64,000 nt of DNA from Sphingomonas horti (GCF_009753715.1 NZ_WQMS01000009.1:120488-184487); one strand, 5' to 3'. Shown: positions 20,001-27,696, counted from the stretch's first letter. A program made the numbers and translations. The notes: generated from the letters alone by a model not told the origin.

Positions 20001-21556
20001 AGCTGACGACCGTGTCCGGCAAGCTTTCAGCTGGGAAGTCGACCGCCACCGGCGCGATCCAGCTCACCAGCGGCGGCGCCGCCGTCGCCGATGCCCTCGA
20101 AAGCGGGTACGGAACGATCGTGTCCGGCACTCAGGGCGTGACGATCGGCACGATCGCGTCAGGCGGCGAGGTGACGCTTGCCTCCAGCAATGGCGCAGTG
20201 ACGGTATCGACCGATCTCGTCGCAGGCGGGCCGGCTCAGGCAACCGGCCGGTCCGTGGACCTGAACGCGCGTGGCGATCTCGCCCTGGCCGAGGGCGACG
20301 CCACGGCCGGCGACCTGAGGCTTCGCAGCGTCAATGGCGGGATTGAAATCGGCGACACCCATGCAAGCGGCGCGGTCACCGCGACCACGCCGGGGCTGAT
20401 CACCATCAACGGCAATGTGTCCGGCGGCACCATCGCGCTGACTTCGAACGATATCGCGATCGGGTCGCAAGCGCAGCTCGGCAGCCGCACCCAGACCACG
20501 GCGCTGACGCTCACCGGCACCGCCGACCGGCTGTTCGTCGGAGAGGCGCCGAACGGCAGCGGCTATCGGCTCGACAGTGGCGAACTGGCGCGGATCGCGA
20601 GCGGGGGCGACATCACCATCGCATCGCTTCCGGGCGGAGCGAGCGGCGCTGCGTTCAGCTTCGTCGACCCGGCGGCAGCGAACGTGGTGCTCGGCTCGCT
20701 GACGTTCGACGGCAGCCAGCTGGGAAGCAACGGGACGCTGCTGATCAGCTCGCCGCGCGCGATCGGCGTGGTCGGCAACATGCACTTCAAGAATATCGGC
20801 TCCGGCCAGACCGTCACGCTCCGTTCCGCGACCGACATCGCGCTGGCGGCCGAATCCGGACTTGTGACGCTGAAGGACGCCGGCGGCGGCCTGTCCGGCA
20901 CGCTCCGGCTCGAAGCGCAGCAGGTGCAGGCGCTGTCGACGAAAGCGCGCAGTGAGATACCTGGGCTCGACCTCAACGCTGTTCGGCAACGGCTCGGCAC
21001 CAACGACCAGCTCGAAAATGACGGCGGCTATTTCCAGGCCGGCCAAATCGTGGTGCGGATCAGCCGGCTCGCGTTCATCCAGAACAGCGGCGCCAACGGT
21101 GACGACCCGAATGCGAAGCGCGGCTTCTCCGCTAACAACCTGCGGATCGAGACGACCGGCGAGCAGCCGGCGCAGCTCGTCCTGAACGGACGAGTCGGCA
21201 GCATCACCGGCGCGGGCCTGATCGATGCGGTGAACGTCAGCGGAAGCTTCGATGCCGGATCGAGCTTCAACGGCTGCACGCCCGGCGCGCTCTGCGGCGT
21301 TGCGCCGCCCCCGCCCGGACCCGGCCCCGACGTCTTCGCGCCGGTGCTGAGCGTCGCGCGCGACCAGATCGAGGACGACAAGAAGCAGGATGAAAAGGAG
21401 CAGTCGCTGCAGGCGTCGCAATCGCGGCCCGACCCGCTAATCCAGATCCTGAACGTGCCGGGATCGCGCTTCGACCCGCTGATCGACCAGCCGGTAACCG
21501 GCGCCGGCAACGAGGATCTGTGGACAGTGCCGTCGACCAGCCCGCCGGTGCCGTGA
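14003..21556 (+). CDS. TpsA exoprotein, filamentous-hemagglutinin type, 2517 residues
   Basis: The ATG follows GGAGGCGATGAGCC, with the TpsB stop three bases upstream. Signal peptide residues 1-34 (LATPAAA). A TPS secretion domain spans ~40-260 (GGNIWFYSPGGIIAGASSRF is its hallmark). From ~440 to ~1300 the chain is dominated by glycine-rich stretches such as GGSGGNGGSA and GGIGGDGG, interleaved with short Ser/Val/Ile strands, as in a long beta-helix. From ~1400 to ~2350 it is a more ordinary beta-helix; four related segments carry ATAGDL or NAGDL (around 19480, 19790, 19990, 20310). The C-terminus holds two close Cys pairs (CLQGSIC, CTPGALC), a Pro-rich stretch and a charged DDKKQDEKEQ segment. 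Likely a secreted or surface adhesin. What it binds cannot be read from the sequence. Confidence 0.92.
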   Translation: MSAYLNSAAPTHRRRARLLAGCALAAALATPAAAQQAFQATPEVTIGAVEISQGESITGGLRDTISVYSRQSVIDWTPNDTGTGGGAIAVLPQGNELVFKGDPNALGGSYTVLNRVIPNDPSRPIQFDGHVISQFDSGYGATQGGNIWFYSPGGIIAGASSRFDVGSLVLSASDIATSGGLFGDDSSSSQAGTIRFGGAADSRSAVTIMPGAQINASGNYIALVAPRISQGGTISVDGSAALVAAESADITIPISGGLFDIAVHSGSNVDPGGETTLTHSGTTETKNGAQSGEPRRVYLMAVPKNDAVTMLVSGSLGYAPAVQAQLAANGAIYLTTGDTVSNDTPALGTQGAIHMTGGDFGARTVASAASVTIDTSTSALNVAGDLQALAHAGPIALSAQNGRNLTVTGGILLRHETPDPNGQSSVVASASQGSTLQAQNLRLQSDTFGPADFGYGAIDGKAGALSVTAASGGIITIADDISISATGTGGRGSSFDGAAGFGGTVVVSATGGSIGASTLNVDADGRGGDTGYGDIGGSGQGGSVQIAATGGQLDFGQVDVSVDGLGGYSDFGRGGSGMGGSASLLLTGGSLDASSVSIEANGFGSDGSTGSGAGQGGAVSIAANASSSFFAGNGVDLSAIGEAGAAFDSEAAVGDGTGGTITTAIDASSFSTGEGWLEANADGRGGFSNSFNPSTGRGGTIGVTINAVDPNDMEASFSAAGISLSANGSVSRPLEERVAVPHGNSGTGVGGNVLLNLTGGPVLAGDIELSATGTGGNSDFGVQAGAGFAGRAGLALNGGMLQAGSISILAEARGGDGAFAENGYGMSGAGAGGTAGVGVNPFGAGSGAYLTGSGGSLSAESVLVSADATGGFGGDGQAYGSPPTDAASGGDAIGGTARIATSGVDFSVADLSISAGGNGGGGGTVDYSNGFGQTQSANAGSGGGGSGGTAELAITGGSHSLGSVGASASGFGGMAGLVLTAGEGGFDPAGTSRGGNGGNGNGGSASIIFTGATVADRPALTAEADGFGASGGSGPQGGNGGAGTGGSALVQLDGGTSDLYRIRAFAYAEGGSGGFGNLLDGGNGGNATGGTATFRAANGAVVNVADDQQFDPFDLDASAFAGSGGDGGSLAASGFGGKGGAGGSAFGGSASALIQSGAQAAIPGVGGVESRPPTLIVSAEAGSGGNGGSGSASGGIGGDGGTAAAGLATFDIQGGRASFGDVFTEATARRGVGGTGGAGGSAVAASGSDGQGFGGRLVLNVADGSSGQAGAFQAGDFSADLGGSDIDGSLLIVDTGSAASGGIRLGALYSVSFSNALNESESSSDYDIQSSARTIAVEGDVNLTANGDVRFAFQGSGGLASGTSLDIVSRTRGIRITNGNPAPTLAASLEAPDISLQAFQGDIAAEAGTLLAASRSIDLSALSGDVRLANARAGGRIAIRAGVGEGAIPTDATVTGTVTSNGGITIDAGGDVTIAPGAQLVADQFLTIASGDDIIIGSGALVRAANSPPDESGYGGTDPLDQFSQLRLLAGAIDTGEPVEGNVASILIDGTLESPNRTLFMSAGAVQASASTQLTAGNLYVRLNDIPPGDQVPLDDGGRLTGACLQGSICLGTANVNGIVRIGETEFEPINLRLNGGIDGTDVLLRARSVELGQAGVANAIRASDSLTIESLGETLTLNGPLTITGGSDVARVAAFRAIDGAGATIAAPDTLDLFAGGDIRLARASAGAIRTVGVDGTVLNGGGITAPGTIAIGHIASGSPLALNAGKDIALDSFAVTGAATLTAADGTIDVATDAAASGGITATAKSVSLHGADGLNVTSAKATAGDLVLATAAGTLDAGSSSASGDVTMIGGGAVSFGSINAGRSADIAAQGPITGSTVSSTTLILSTPGDIRLADGSNAGPITAAGGSIEVGGTSGLRIASAVANAGDLSLTAQNGITAGRLSASGAATLKSGSGPLVVTDDLVAGAGLVLQAPSIDITAQNGLNVLQADATAGDLKLTTVSGKLSAGKSTATGAIQLTSGGAAVADALESGYGTIVSGTQGVTIGTIASGGEVTLASSNGAVTVSTDLVAGGPAQATGRSVDLNARGDLALAEGDATAGDLRLRSVNGGIEIGDTHASGAVTATTPGLITINGNVSGGTIALTSNDIAIGSQAQLGSRTQTTALTLTGTADRLFVGEAPNGSGYRLDSGELARIASGGDITIASLPGGASGAAFSFVDPAAANVVLGSLTFDGSQLGSNGTLLISSPRAIGVVGNMHFKNIGSGQTVTLRSATDIALAAESGLVTLKDAGGGLSGTLRLEAQQVQALSTKARSEIPGLDLNAVRQRLGTNDQLENDGGYFQAGQIVVRISRLAFIQNSGANGDDPNAKRGFSANNLRIETTGEQPAQLVLNGRVGSITGAGLIDAVNVSGSFDAGSSFNGCTPGALCGVAPPPPGPGPDVFAPVLSVARDQIEDDKKQDEKEQSLQASQSRPDPLIQILNVPGSRFDPLIDQPVTGAGNEDLWTVPSTSPPVP

Positions 21557-21600
21557 CACGCGGTTGACGCTGGGCCGGCCGGCAGGCCAAGGCGGCGCGC

Positions 21601-23025
21601 ATGGTCCCGCTGCGCCTGTTCAACAGCCTCACCCGCTCGATCGAGACGTTCGAGCCCGTCCACCCAGGCGAGGCGCGCGTCTATACCTGCGGGCCGACTG
21701 TCTATAACTACCAGCATGTCGGCAACATGCGCGCCTATGTGTTCGCCGATACGCTGGGGCGGGTGCTGAGCTTCAAGGACTACAAGCTCCGGCACGTCAT
21801 CAACATCACGGATGTGGGCCATCTCACCTCCGATGCTGACGAAGGCGCGGACAAAATGGAGACGGCGGCGGTGCGCGCCGGCAAGTCGGCCTGGGACATC
21901 GCGAAATTCTACACCGACGCCTATTGGCGGGACATCGCGCGGCTGAACATCCGCCAGCCGGCAACGTGGTCGATCGCGACCGAATACGTCCCGCAGATGA
22001 TCGAATTCGCGAAGTCCATCGAAGCGAGTTGCTACCAGCTGCCAAGCGGCCTTTATTTCGACACGACGACCGTGCCCGAATATGGCCGGCTCGCCCGCAC
22101 CAAGACCGACGAGGGGGAAAGCCGGATAGAGGCGGTCGAGGGCAAGCGCCACCCGACCGACTTCGCGATCTGGCGCACGACGCCGCCGGGCGAGACACGG
22201 CAGATGGAATGGGATTCGCCCTGGGGCCGCGGCGCGCCGGGCTGGCACCTCGAATGCTCCGTGATGTCGGAGGCTTTGCTCGGCTTTCCGTTCGACATTC
22301 ACACCGGCGGCATCGACCACCGCGAAATCCACCACCCGAACGAGATCGCCCAGAACCAGGCCCGCTGCCACTCCGCCGACAGCGGCGCGCGCATCTGGAT
22401 GCACAATAATTTCCTGATCGACCGCGGCGGCAAGATGTCGAAGTCGAAAGGCGAGTTCCTGACGCTGCAGGCGCTGGTCGACCGCGGCTTCCACCCCCTC
22501 GCCTACCGCCTGATGTGCCTGCAGGCGCACTATCGCAGCGAGCTGGAGTTCACCTTCGAGAACCTCGCGGCCGCGCTCACGCGGCTGAAGCGGATGGTGA
22601 TGGCGGCGGAGAAGCTGTCCGCAGCCGATCCCGCTGAGGTGATGGACAAGCGCATTGCCGCCGAGCTCTCGGCGTTCGACGAGGCCGTGTCGGACGACCT
22701 CAATACCGCAAAGGCGTTGACGCATTTCGAGACGGTGCTGACGACGAAAGGACTGGAGACGGGACAGCGCCGTGCGGCATTGGCGCGGATGGATGCGGTA
22801 CTGGGCCTGACGGTTCTGGAACTGTCACGCGCTGGGCTGCGAGTCCGGCCGGAGGAGGCGACGATCGATAAAGCCACGGTCGAGGCGCGCCTTGCGCAGC
22901 GCAAGGAAGCGCGTGCGGCCAAGGACTTCGCGACGTCCGACCGCATCCGCGACGAGCTTGCGGCCGCAGGCATCGAGGTGATGGATGGGGATCCGTTGGG
23001 CTGGGACTGGAAGCTCGACATCTGA
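21601..23025 (+). CDS. cysS: Cysteinyl-tRNA synthetase
   Basis: 474 residues, the normal length for this class I synthetase. It charges tRNA-Cys in the cytoplasm. The HIGH-type motif is in CGPTVYNYQHVGNMRAY near residue 28 and the KMSKS motif in GGKMSKSKGEF near residue 275. Zinc ligands typical of the family are visible: Cys in YTCGPT, Cys in WHLECSVMS, and His/Glu in GGIDHREIHHPNE. ATG at 21601 opens the conserved N-terminus VPLRLFNSLTRSIE. It follows the TpsA gene by 44 bases on the same strand, but the function is unrelated. A repeat-rich spacer separates it from the dehydrogenase downstream. Confidence 0.97.
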   Translation: MVPLRLFNSLTRSIETFEPVHPGEARVYTCGPTVYNYQHVGNMRAYVFADTLGRVLSFKDYKLRHVINITDVGHLTSDADEGADKMETAAVRAGKSAWDIAKFYTDAYWRDIARLNIRQPATWSIATEYVPQMIEFAKSIEASCYQLPSGLYFDTTTVPEYGRLARTKTDEGESRIEAVEGKRHPTDFAIWRTTPPGETRQMEWDSPWGRGAPGWHLECSVMSEALLGFPFDIHTGGIDHREIHHPNEIAQNQARCHSADSGARIWMHNNFLIDRGGKMSKSKGEFLTLQALVDRGFHPLAYRLMCLQAHYRSELEFTFENLAAALTRLKRMVMAAEKLSAADPAEVMDKRIAAELSAFDEAVSDDLNTAKALTHFETVLTTKGLETGQRRAALARMDAVLGLTVLELSRAGLRVRPEEATIDKATVEARLAQRKEARAAKDFATSDRIRDELAAAGIEVMDGDPLGWDWKLDI

Positions 23026-23160
23026 CCCTCTCCCCATAGGGAGATGGCGACTCGCGCCCTGGCGCGAGCGGGGTGAGGGTTCTGGCGCGCAACGGCTCGC
23101 TCCCGATCCCCTCATCCGCTCGGGCTCAGGCCCGAGTCGACCTGTCCCTACGGGAGAGGT
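23026..23160. repeat. Palindromic intergenic repeat cluster, family A (CCCTCTCCC/GGGAGAGG)
   Basis: Fills the whole spacer between cysS and the D-2-hydroxyacid dehydrogenase. It starts with CCCTCTCCCC and ends with GGGAGAGG, containing nested inverted repeats such as CTCGCGCC/GGCGCGAG and CTCGGGC/GCCCGAG. The same family recurs at 25872-26000, inside mtaB at 33883-33981, and as a perfect hairpin at 35582-35605. REP-like element; could form a stable mRNA structure. Confidence 0.75.
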
Positions 23161-23171
23161 AGAGATTTGCC

Positions 23172-24113
23172 ATGATCCTCGTCCTCCCCGCTCTCGCGCG
23201 TCCGCTCCTCGCGCCGCACCTTCCCGCCGACGTCGAAACCCGCTGGTTCGCCTCCGCCGAGGACGCCTATGCGATGGCGCCGGGTGCGGAGGTCGGCTGG
23301 CTCGACATGCAGGTGCCACGTAACACCGGGCGTGCGATCGAGCTGGGCGAGAGCCTGAAGCTCGTCACCACCATCTATGCCGGCACCGACGCGTTTCCGC
23401 TGCAACGGATGAAAGCGCGCGGTACGCGGCTGACCAACGGCAGCGGCATAAACACCAACGCTGTCGCTGAATATGCGGTGATGGGGATGCTCGCGCTGGC
23501 GAAGAATTATGCCGAGGTGGTGCGCGCAGCGGACCGGCACGAATGGCTGCTCGATGCTCCGGGCAAGGTCGAGCTGCAGGACAGCCGCGCGCTAATCATC
23601 GGCTATGGCGCGATCGGCGGCCGGATCGGCGAGATCCTGCGCGGCTTCGGCGTGCACGTGACGGGCGTCCGCCGCTCGCCCGCCGGCGAGCCTGACATGC
23701 TGGGACCAAACGACTGGCGCGGCAGGCTGGGCGCGTTCGACTGGGTGATCGTCGCCGCCCCGTCGACCGCGGAGACCGCGCACCTGCTCGGCCCGGCCGA
23801 GCTCGCCGCGATGAAGCCGAGCGCGTATCTGGTGAACATCGCGCGCGGCACTTTGATCGACCAGGACGCGCTGATCGAGGCCCTCAGGAGCCGGCGCATC
23901 GCGGGCGCGCATCTGGACGTGACCGACCCCGAGTCGCTGCCGGCCGACCATCCGCTCTGGGAGGCGCCGAACGCGGTCATCACCATGCACCTGTCGGGCC
24001 GCGCCCAGACCCGCATGTTCCAGCGCGCGGCGGCGCTGTTCCTCGACAATCTCGCCCGCTACCGGGCCGGCGAGCCGCTGATCAACGAGGTCGACCTCGA
24101 CCTCGGCTACTAG
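23172..24113 (+). CDS. D-2-hydroxyacid dehydrogenase family protein
   Basis: 313 residues; NAD(P)-dependent reductase or dehydrogenase acting on a 2-hydroxy or 2-keto acid. The nucleotide fold is marked by IIGYGAIGGRIGEILRGFG (GxGxxG near residue 142). The catalytic Arg is in VNIARGTLIDQDAL, the Glu in DVTDPESLP, and the His in VITMHLSGR. The N-terminal catalytic subdomain contains the usual NGSGINTNAVAEYAVMGMLAL segment. AGAGGTAGAG precedes the ATG. The exact substrate is not recognisable. It stands alone between the cysS repeat spacer and the ThDP enzyme, with a 107-base gap after it. Confidence 0.9.
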   Translation: MILVLPALARPLLAPHLPADVETRWFASAEDAYAMAPGAEVGWLDMQVPRNTGRAIELGESLKLVTTIYAGTDAFPLQRMKARGTRLTNGSGINTNAVAEYAVMGMLALAKNYAEVVRAADRHEWLLDAPGKVELQDSRALIIGYGAIGGRIGEILRGFGVHVTGVRRSPAGEPDMLGPNDWRGRLGAFDWVIVAAPSTAETAHLLGPAELAAMKPSAYLVNIARGTLIDQDALIEALRSRRIAGAHLDVTDPESLPADHPLWEAPNAVITMHLSGRAQTRMFQRAAALFLDNLARYRAGEPLINEVDLDLGY

Positions 24114-24220
24114 CCACCCCGCCCCCGAAACGATAAGCCATCGCGGCGGAACGGGAATCGGCAAAGCCGGAGCCGTCCGCCGGGCGCGTCACGATCGGCA
24201 TCCGTGAACGGGGGATATTC

Positions 24221-25867
24221 ATGACAAAGGCTTCGGACCTCTTCATCCAGTGCCTGGAGGAGGAAGGCGTCGAATATATCTTCGGCGTGCCCGGCGAAGA
24301 AAATCTCGACATGCTGGACAGCCTGTCGCGGTCCAAGCAGATCAAGCTGATCCTGACCCGACACGAGCAGGGCGCCGGCTTCATGGCCGCGACCTATGGC
24401 CGCCACACGGGCAAGACCGGCGTGTGCATGGCGACATTGGGGCCTGGCGCCACCAATTTCGTCACCGCCGCCGCCTATGCACAGCTGGGCGGCATGCCGA
24501 TCCTGATGGTGACGGGCCAGAAGCCGATCAAGAAATCGAAGCAGGGCCGGTTCCAGATCCTCGACGTCGTCGACATGATGCGGCCGATCACCAAATACAC
24601 CCACCAGCTCGCCAGCGCCGACAATATCCCGAGTCGCGTGCGCGAGGCGTTCCGCCTGGCCGAGGAGGAAAAGCCGGGCGCAACGCACCTCGAATTCCCC
24701 GAGGACGTGGCCGACGAGCATACCGAGTCGACACCGATCAAGCCCAGCCTGCATCGCCGCCCGCTCGCGGAAGCGAAGGCGGTGCGCGCGGCGGTCAAGA
24801 AGCTGGAGGACGCCAAGTCCCCGATCCTCGTGATCGGTGCGGGCGCCAACCGCAAGGTGACCGGGCGGATGCTGCTGAAGCTGGTCGAAAAGACCGGCAT
24901 CCCGTTCGTCACGACCCAGCTGGGCAAGGGCGTCATCGACGAGACGCACCCGCGCTTCGTCGGCTGCGCAGCACTGTCGGCGGGCGACTATGTCCACCGC
25001 GCGATCGAGGCGGCCGACGTCATCGTCAATGTCGGCCATGACGTGATCGAAAAACCGCCCTTCTTCATGAAGCGCGGCGGCGCCGAGGTAATCCACATCT
25101 CGGCGCGTTCGGCCGAGGTTGATCCGGTCTATTTCCCGCAGATCGAAGTGATCGGCGATATCGGCAACGCGGTCTGGCAGATCGTCGAAGATATCGTGCC
25201 GTCCGGCCGGTGGCAGTTCGACGACATGCTGCGCTTCCGCAAGGCAGAGGTGGAGCACACCGCCAGCCTGGACGGCGACGCGCGCTTCCCGATCTTTCCG
25301 CCCCATCTGGTCCGAACGGTCCGCGAGGCCATGCCGGCCGACGGCATCATCTGCCTGGATAACGGCGTCTATAAGATCTGGTTCGCGCGCAATTATGCGG
25401 CGCGGCAGCAGAACACGGTCCTGCTCGACAATGCGCTGGCGACGATGGGCGCGGGCCTGCCGTCGGCGATGGCCTCGGCGATGGTCTATCCCGACCGCAA
25501 GGTGATGGCGATCTGCGGCGATGGCGGCTTCATGATGAACAGCCAGGAGATGGAGACCGCGGTTCGCCTCGGCCTCGACATCACGGTGCTCATCCTCAAC
25601 GACAACAGCTACGGCATGATCCGCTGGAAGCAGGCGAACATGGGCTTCAAGGATTGGGGCCTGACCTACGGCAACCCGGATTTCGTCAAGTACGCCGAAA
25701 GCTACGGCGCCAAAGGCCACCGCGTGACCTCGGCGGAGATGCTGCCGGGGCTGCTGAGGGATTGCCTCGACACGCCCGGCGTGCACCTGATCGACTGCCC
25801 GGTCGACTACAGCGAGAACGACAAAATTCTGAACCAGGACATCAAACAGCTCAGCAAGGCGTTGTAA
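24221..25867 (+). CDS. Acetolactate-synthase-like ThDP-dependent enzyme
   Basis: 548 residues with the three-domain layout of the acetolactate synthase / pyruvate oxidase family. The catalytic Glu lies in LTRHEQGAGFMA (near residue 50). The central domain contains ILVIGAGANRK. The ThDP/Mg motif is ICGDGGFMMNSQEMETA followed by LILNDNSYGMIRWKQ near residue 425. It is closest to catabolic, AlsS-like large subunits. No small regulatory subunit gene is nearby, unlike anabolic ilvBI. A GGGGGATATTC ribosome-binding region precedes the ATG. An aldehyde dehydrogenase gene follows on the same strand after a repeat, so the two may work in one pathway, perhaps decarboxylating a 2-keto acid and oxidising the aldehyde (inference). 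Confidence 0.88.
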   Translation: MTKASDLFIQCLEEEGVEYIFGVPGEENLDMLDSLSRSKQIKLILTRHEQGAGFMAATYGRHTGKTGVCMATLGPGATNFVTAAAYAQLGGMPILMVTGQKPIKKSKQGRFQILDVVDMMRPITKYTHQLASADNIPSRVREAFRLAEEEKPGATHLEFPEDVADEHTESTPIKPSLHRRPLAEAKAVRAAVKKLEDAKSPILVIGAGANRKVTGRMLLKLVEKTGIPFVTTQLGKGVIDETHPRFVGCAALSAGDYVHRAIEAADVIVNVGHDVIEKPPFFMKRGGAEVIHISARSAEVDPVYFPQIEVIGDIGNAVWQIVEDIVPSGRWQFDDMLRFRKAEVEHTASLDGDARFPIFPPHLVRTVREAMPADGIICLDNGVYKIWFARNYAARQQNTVLLDNALATMGAGLPSAMASAMVYPDRKVMAICGDGGFMMNSQEMETAVRLGLDITVLILNDNSYGMIRWKQANMGFKDWGLTYGNPDFVKYAESYGAKGHRVTSAEMLPGLLRDCLDTPGVHLIDCPVDYSENDKILNQDIKQLSKAL

Positions 25868-25871
25868 ATCT

Positions 25872-26000
25872 AAGCCCCTCTCCCGCGGAGCGGGAGAGGG
25901 GCAGGCGCGCAGCGCCAGGGTGAGGGCAGACACGCGAGCACAGGCCCTCACCCTCGCTCGCTCCGCTCGCATTTCCCTCTCCCGCTTCGCGGGAGAGGGG
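25872..26000. repeat. Palindromic intergenic repeat cluster, family A
   Basis: Two perfect hairpins, CCCCTCTCCCGC-GGA-GCGGGAGAGGGG at the left and CCCTCTCCCGC-TTC-GCGGGAGAGGG at the right, flank a GC-rich core with CTCACCCTCGCTCGCTCCGCTCG. It occupies nearly all of the space between the ThDP enzyme and the aldehyde dehydrogenase. The right-hand GGGAGAGGGGCAGGAAA probably also serves as ribosome-binding region for the dehydrogenase. Confidence 0.8.
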
Positions 26001-26012
26001 CAGGAAACGCAT

Positions 26013-27479
26013 ATGACCAAACTCCGTGACACCTACCCGCTCTACCTTGCCAACGAGGCCCGGGCTGGGAACGCCGACCTGGAAGTCACCGACAAATACA
26101 CTGGCGAAGTCGCGTTCCGCGTCGCATTGGCGCGGCCGGAGCAGATCGAGGCGGGGATCGCGGCGGCGGTGAAGGCGGCCGAGCCGATGGCGCGGATGGC
26201 GGCTTATGAGCGCCAGGACGTGCTCAACCACTGCGTCGCGCGCTTCAAGGAGCGGTTCGACGAGCTCGCTTTTGCACTGTGCGTCGAGGCGGGGAAGCCG
26301 ATCAAGGATGCCGAGGGCGAAGTCACGCGGCTGATCGACACCTTTCGCATCGCCGCCGAAGAAGCCGTGCGCATGACCGGCGAGGTCCAGCCGCTCGACA
26401 TTTCCCCGCGCGCCCGGGGCTATCAGGGCATCTGGAAGCGCGTGCCGATCGGGCCCTGCTCGTTCATTTCGCCGTTCAATTTTCCGCTGAACCTTGCCGC
26501 GCACAAGATCGCGCCGGCGATCGCGGTCGGCTGCCCGTTCGTGATGAAGCCGGCGAGCCGGACACCATTGGGCGCGATCATCATGGGCGAGGTGCTGGCC
26601 GAAACAAACCTGCCCAAAGGCGCCTTCTCGATCCTGCCCGCGCACCGCGACGGCGCGGACATGTTCACCGAGGACGATCGGCTGAAGCTCTTGAGCTTCA
26701 CTGGCTCGCCCGGCGTCGGCTGGGAGCTGAAGGCGAAGGCGGGCAAGAAGAAAGTCGTGCTGGAACTGGGCGGCAATGCGGCGGTGGTGATCGACCGCGA
26801 CGCCGACCTGGACGACGCCGTCGAGCGCACCGTGTTCGGCGCCTTCTACCAGTCCGGCCAGAGCTGCATCGGCGTGCAGCGCATCGTCGTGCACGACGAT
26901 GTGTACGACGCGTTCCGCGACAAGCTCGTCGCGAAGACGAAGACGCTGGTTGCCGGAAATCCACACGACCGAAGCACCTTCGTCGGCCCGATGATCGACG
27001 TGAAGGAAGCCGAACGGCTCGACCGCTGGATCAAGGAAGCCGTGGCGGGCGGCGCGACCCTGCTGTGCGGCGGCAGGCGGGAGGGCGCGATGCTGGAAGC
27101 GACGCTGCTGGAGGATGTGGGCGCGGACACCAAGCTCAACCGCGAGGAAGCGTTCGGTCCGGTCGCCTTCTTCGAGCGCTTCTCGACCTGGCAACAGGCG
27201 CTCGACATCGTCAACGACAGCAAATTCGGGCTGCAGGCCGGCATCTTCACGCGCGACATCTTCCAGGTGCTCGATGCCTGGGACAATCTCGAGGTCGGCG
27301 GCGTGGTGGTGAACGACGTGCCCAGCTACCGCGTCGACAACATGCCCTATGGCGGGGTGAAGGATTCCGGCCTCGGCCGCGAAGGCATCCGCTTCGCGAT
27401 GGAGGACATGACCGAGATCCGCAACTTGGTCATTCGCCGGCGGGAGCAGGGCCCTCCGGCCAGGCAGATGGGAGAATAG
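26013..27479 (+). CDS. NAD(P)-dependent aldehyde dehydrogenase
   Basis: 488 residues, standard aldehyde dehydrogenase length. The ATG at 26013 is preferred over the longer open frame from 25920, which translates repeat DNA. Family features: SFISPFNFPLNLAAHKIAPA (catalytic Asn region), FVMKPASRTPLG (cofactor Lys), LSFTGSPGVGWELK, the general-base Glu in VVLELGGNAAVV, and the nucleophilic Cys in YQSGQSCIGVQRI. The C-terminal signature is MPYGGVKDSGLGREG. It should oxidise an aldehyde to the acid with NAD(P)+. The substrate is unknown; a role with the upstream ThDP enzyme is suggested by position. Its last 50 bases overlap the convergent PRC-barrel gene. Confidence 0.92.
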   Translation: MTKLRDTYPLYLANEARAGNADLEVTDKYTGEVAFRVALARPEQIEAGIAAAVKAAEPMARMAAYERQDVLNHCVARFKERFDELAFALCVEAGKPIKDAEGEVTRLIDTFRIAAEEAVRMTGEVQPLDISPRARGYQGIWKRVPIGPCSFISPFNFPLNLAAHKIAPAIAVGCPFVMKPASRTPLGAIIMGEVLAETNLPKGAFSILPAHRDGADMFTEDDRLKLLSFTGSPGVGWELKAKAGKKKVVLELGGNAAVVIDRDADLDDAVERTVFGAFYQSGQSCIGVQRIVVHDDVYDAFRDKLVAKTKTLVAGNPHDRSTFVGPMIDVKEAERLDRWIKEAVAGGATLLCGGRREGAMLEATLLEDVGADTKLNREEAFGPVAFFERFSTWQQALDIVNDSKFGLQAGIFTRDIFQVLDAWDNLEVGGVVVNDVPSYRVDNMPYGGVKDSGLGREGIRFAMEDMTEIRNLVIRRREQGPPARQMGE

Positions 27480-27696
27480 CTGGGTCGACGACGATCCCGC
27501 GCGGGCCGATCGCGCGCACGGCGACCCAGGGGATGCGCTTGCCATGGTTGCGGCCGGTCAGCCGCTCGAACAGCGTGCCTGCGCCGCAGCCGATCGCCTC
27601 GACCTCGTCCTCGATCACGTAGATTTCGAACAGCCGGCCGAGCCTGCGTCCATCCAGGTCCCGGACCGGGACGCCGTAGAGCTCACTGAGGCGCAT
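27430..27696 (-). CDS. Small PRC-barrel-like protein
   Basis: 88 residues, no signal peptide. The pattern LSELYGVPVRDLDGRRLGRL, with a small beta barrel ending in KRIPWVAVRAIGPRGIVV, fits the PRC-barrel fold seen in ribosome-maturation RimM and photosynthetic reaction centres. GGAGGCATCG precedes the ATG. Its start lies 14 bases inside the end of the next PRC-barrel gene, and it is the last gene of the minus-strand Nramp operon. Its 3' end overlaps the aldehyde dehydrogenase gene by 50 bases. The function is unknown; a regulatory or metal-related accessory role to the transporter is possible. Confidence 0.72.
   Translation of the reverse strand: MRLSELYGVPVRDLDGRRLGRLFEIYVIEDEVEAIGCGAGTLFERLTGRNHGKRIPWVAVRAIGPRGIVVDPAILPSAWPEGPAPAGE

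Noticed and set aside
25872..26000. CRISPR-like direct repeats
   Set aside because: The units are inverted hairpins of a REP-like family, without regular spacers or cas genes.
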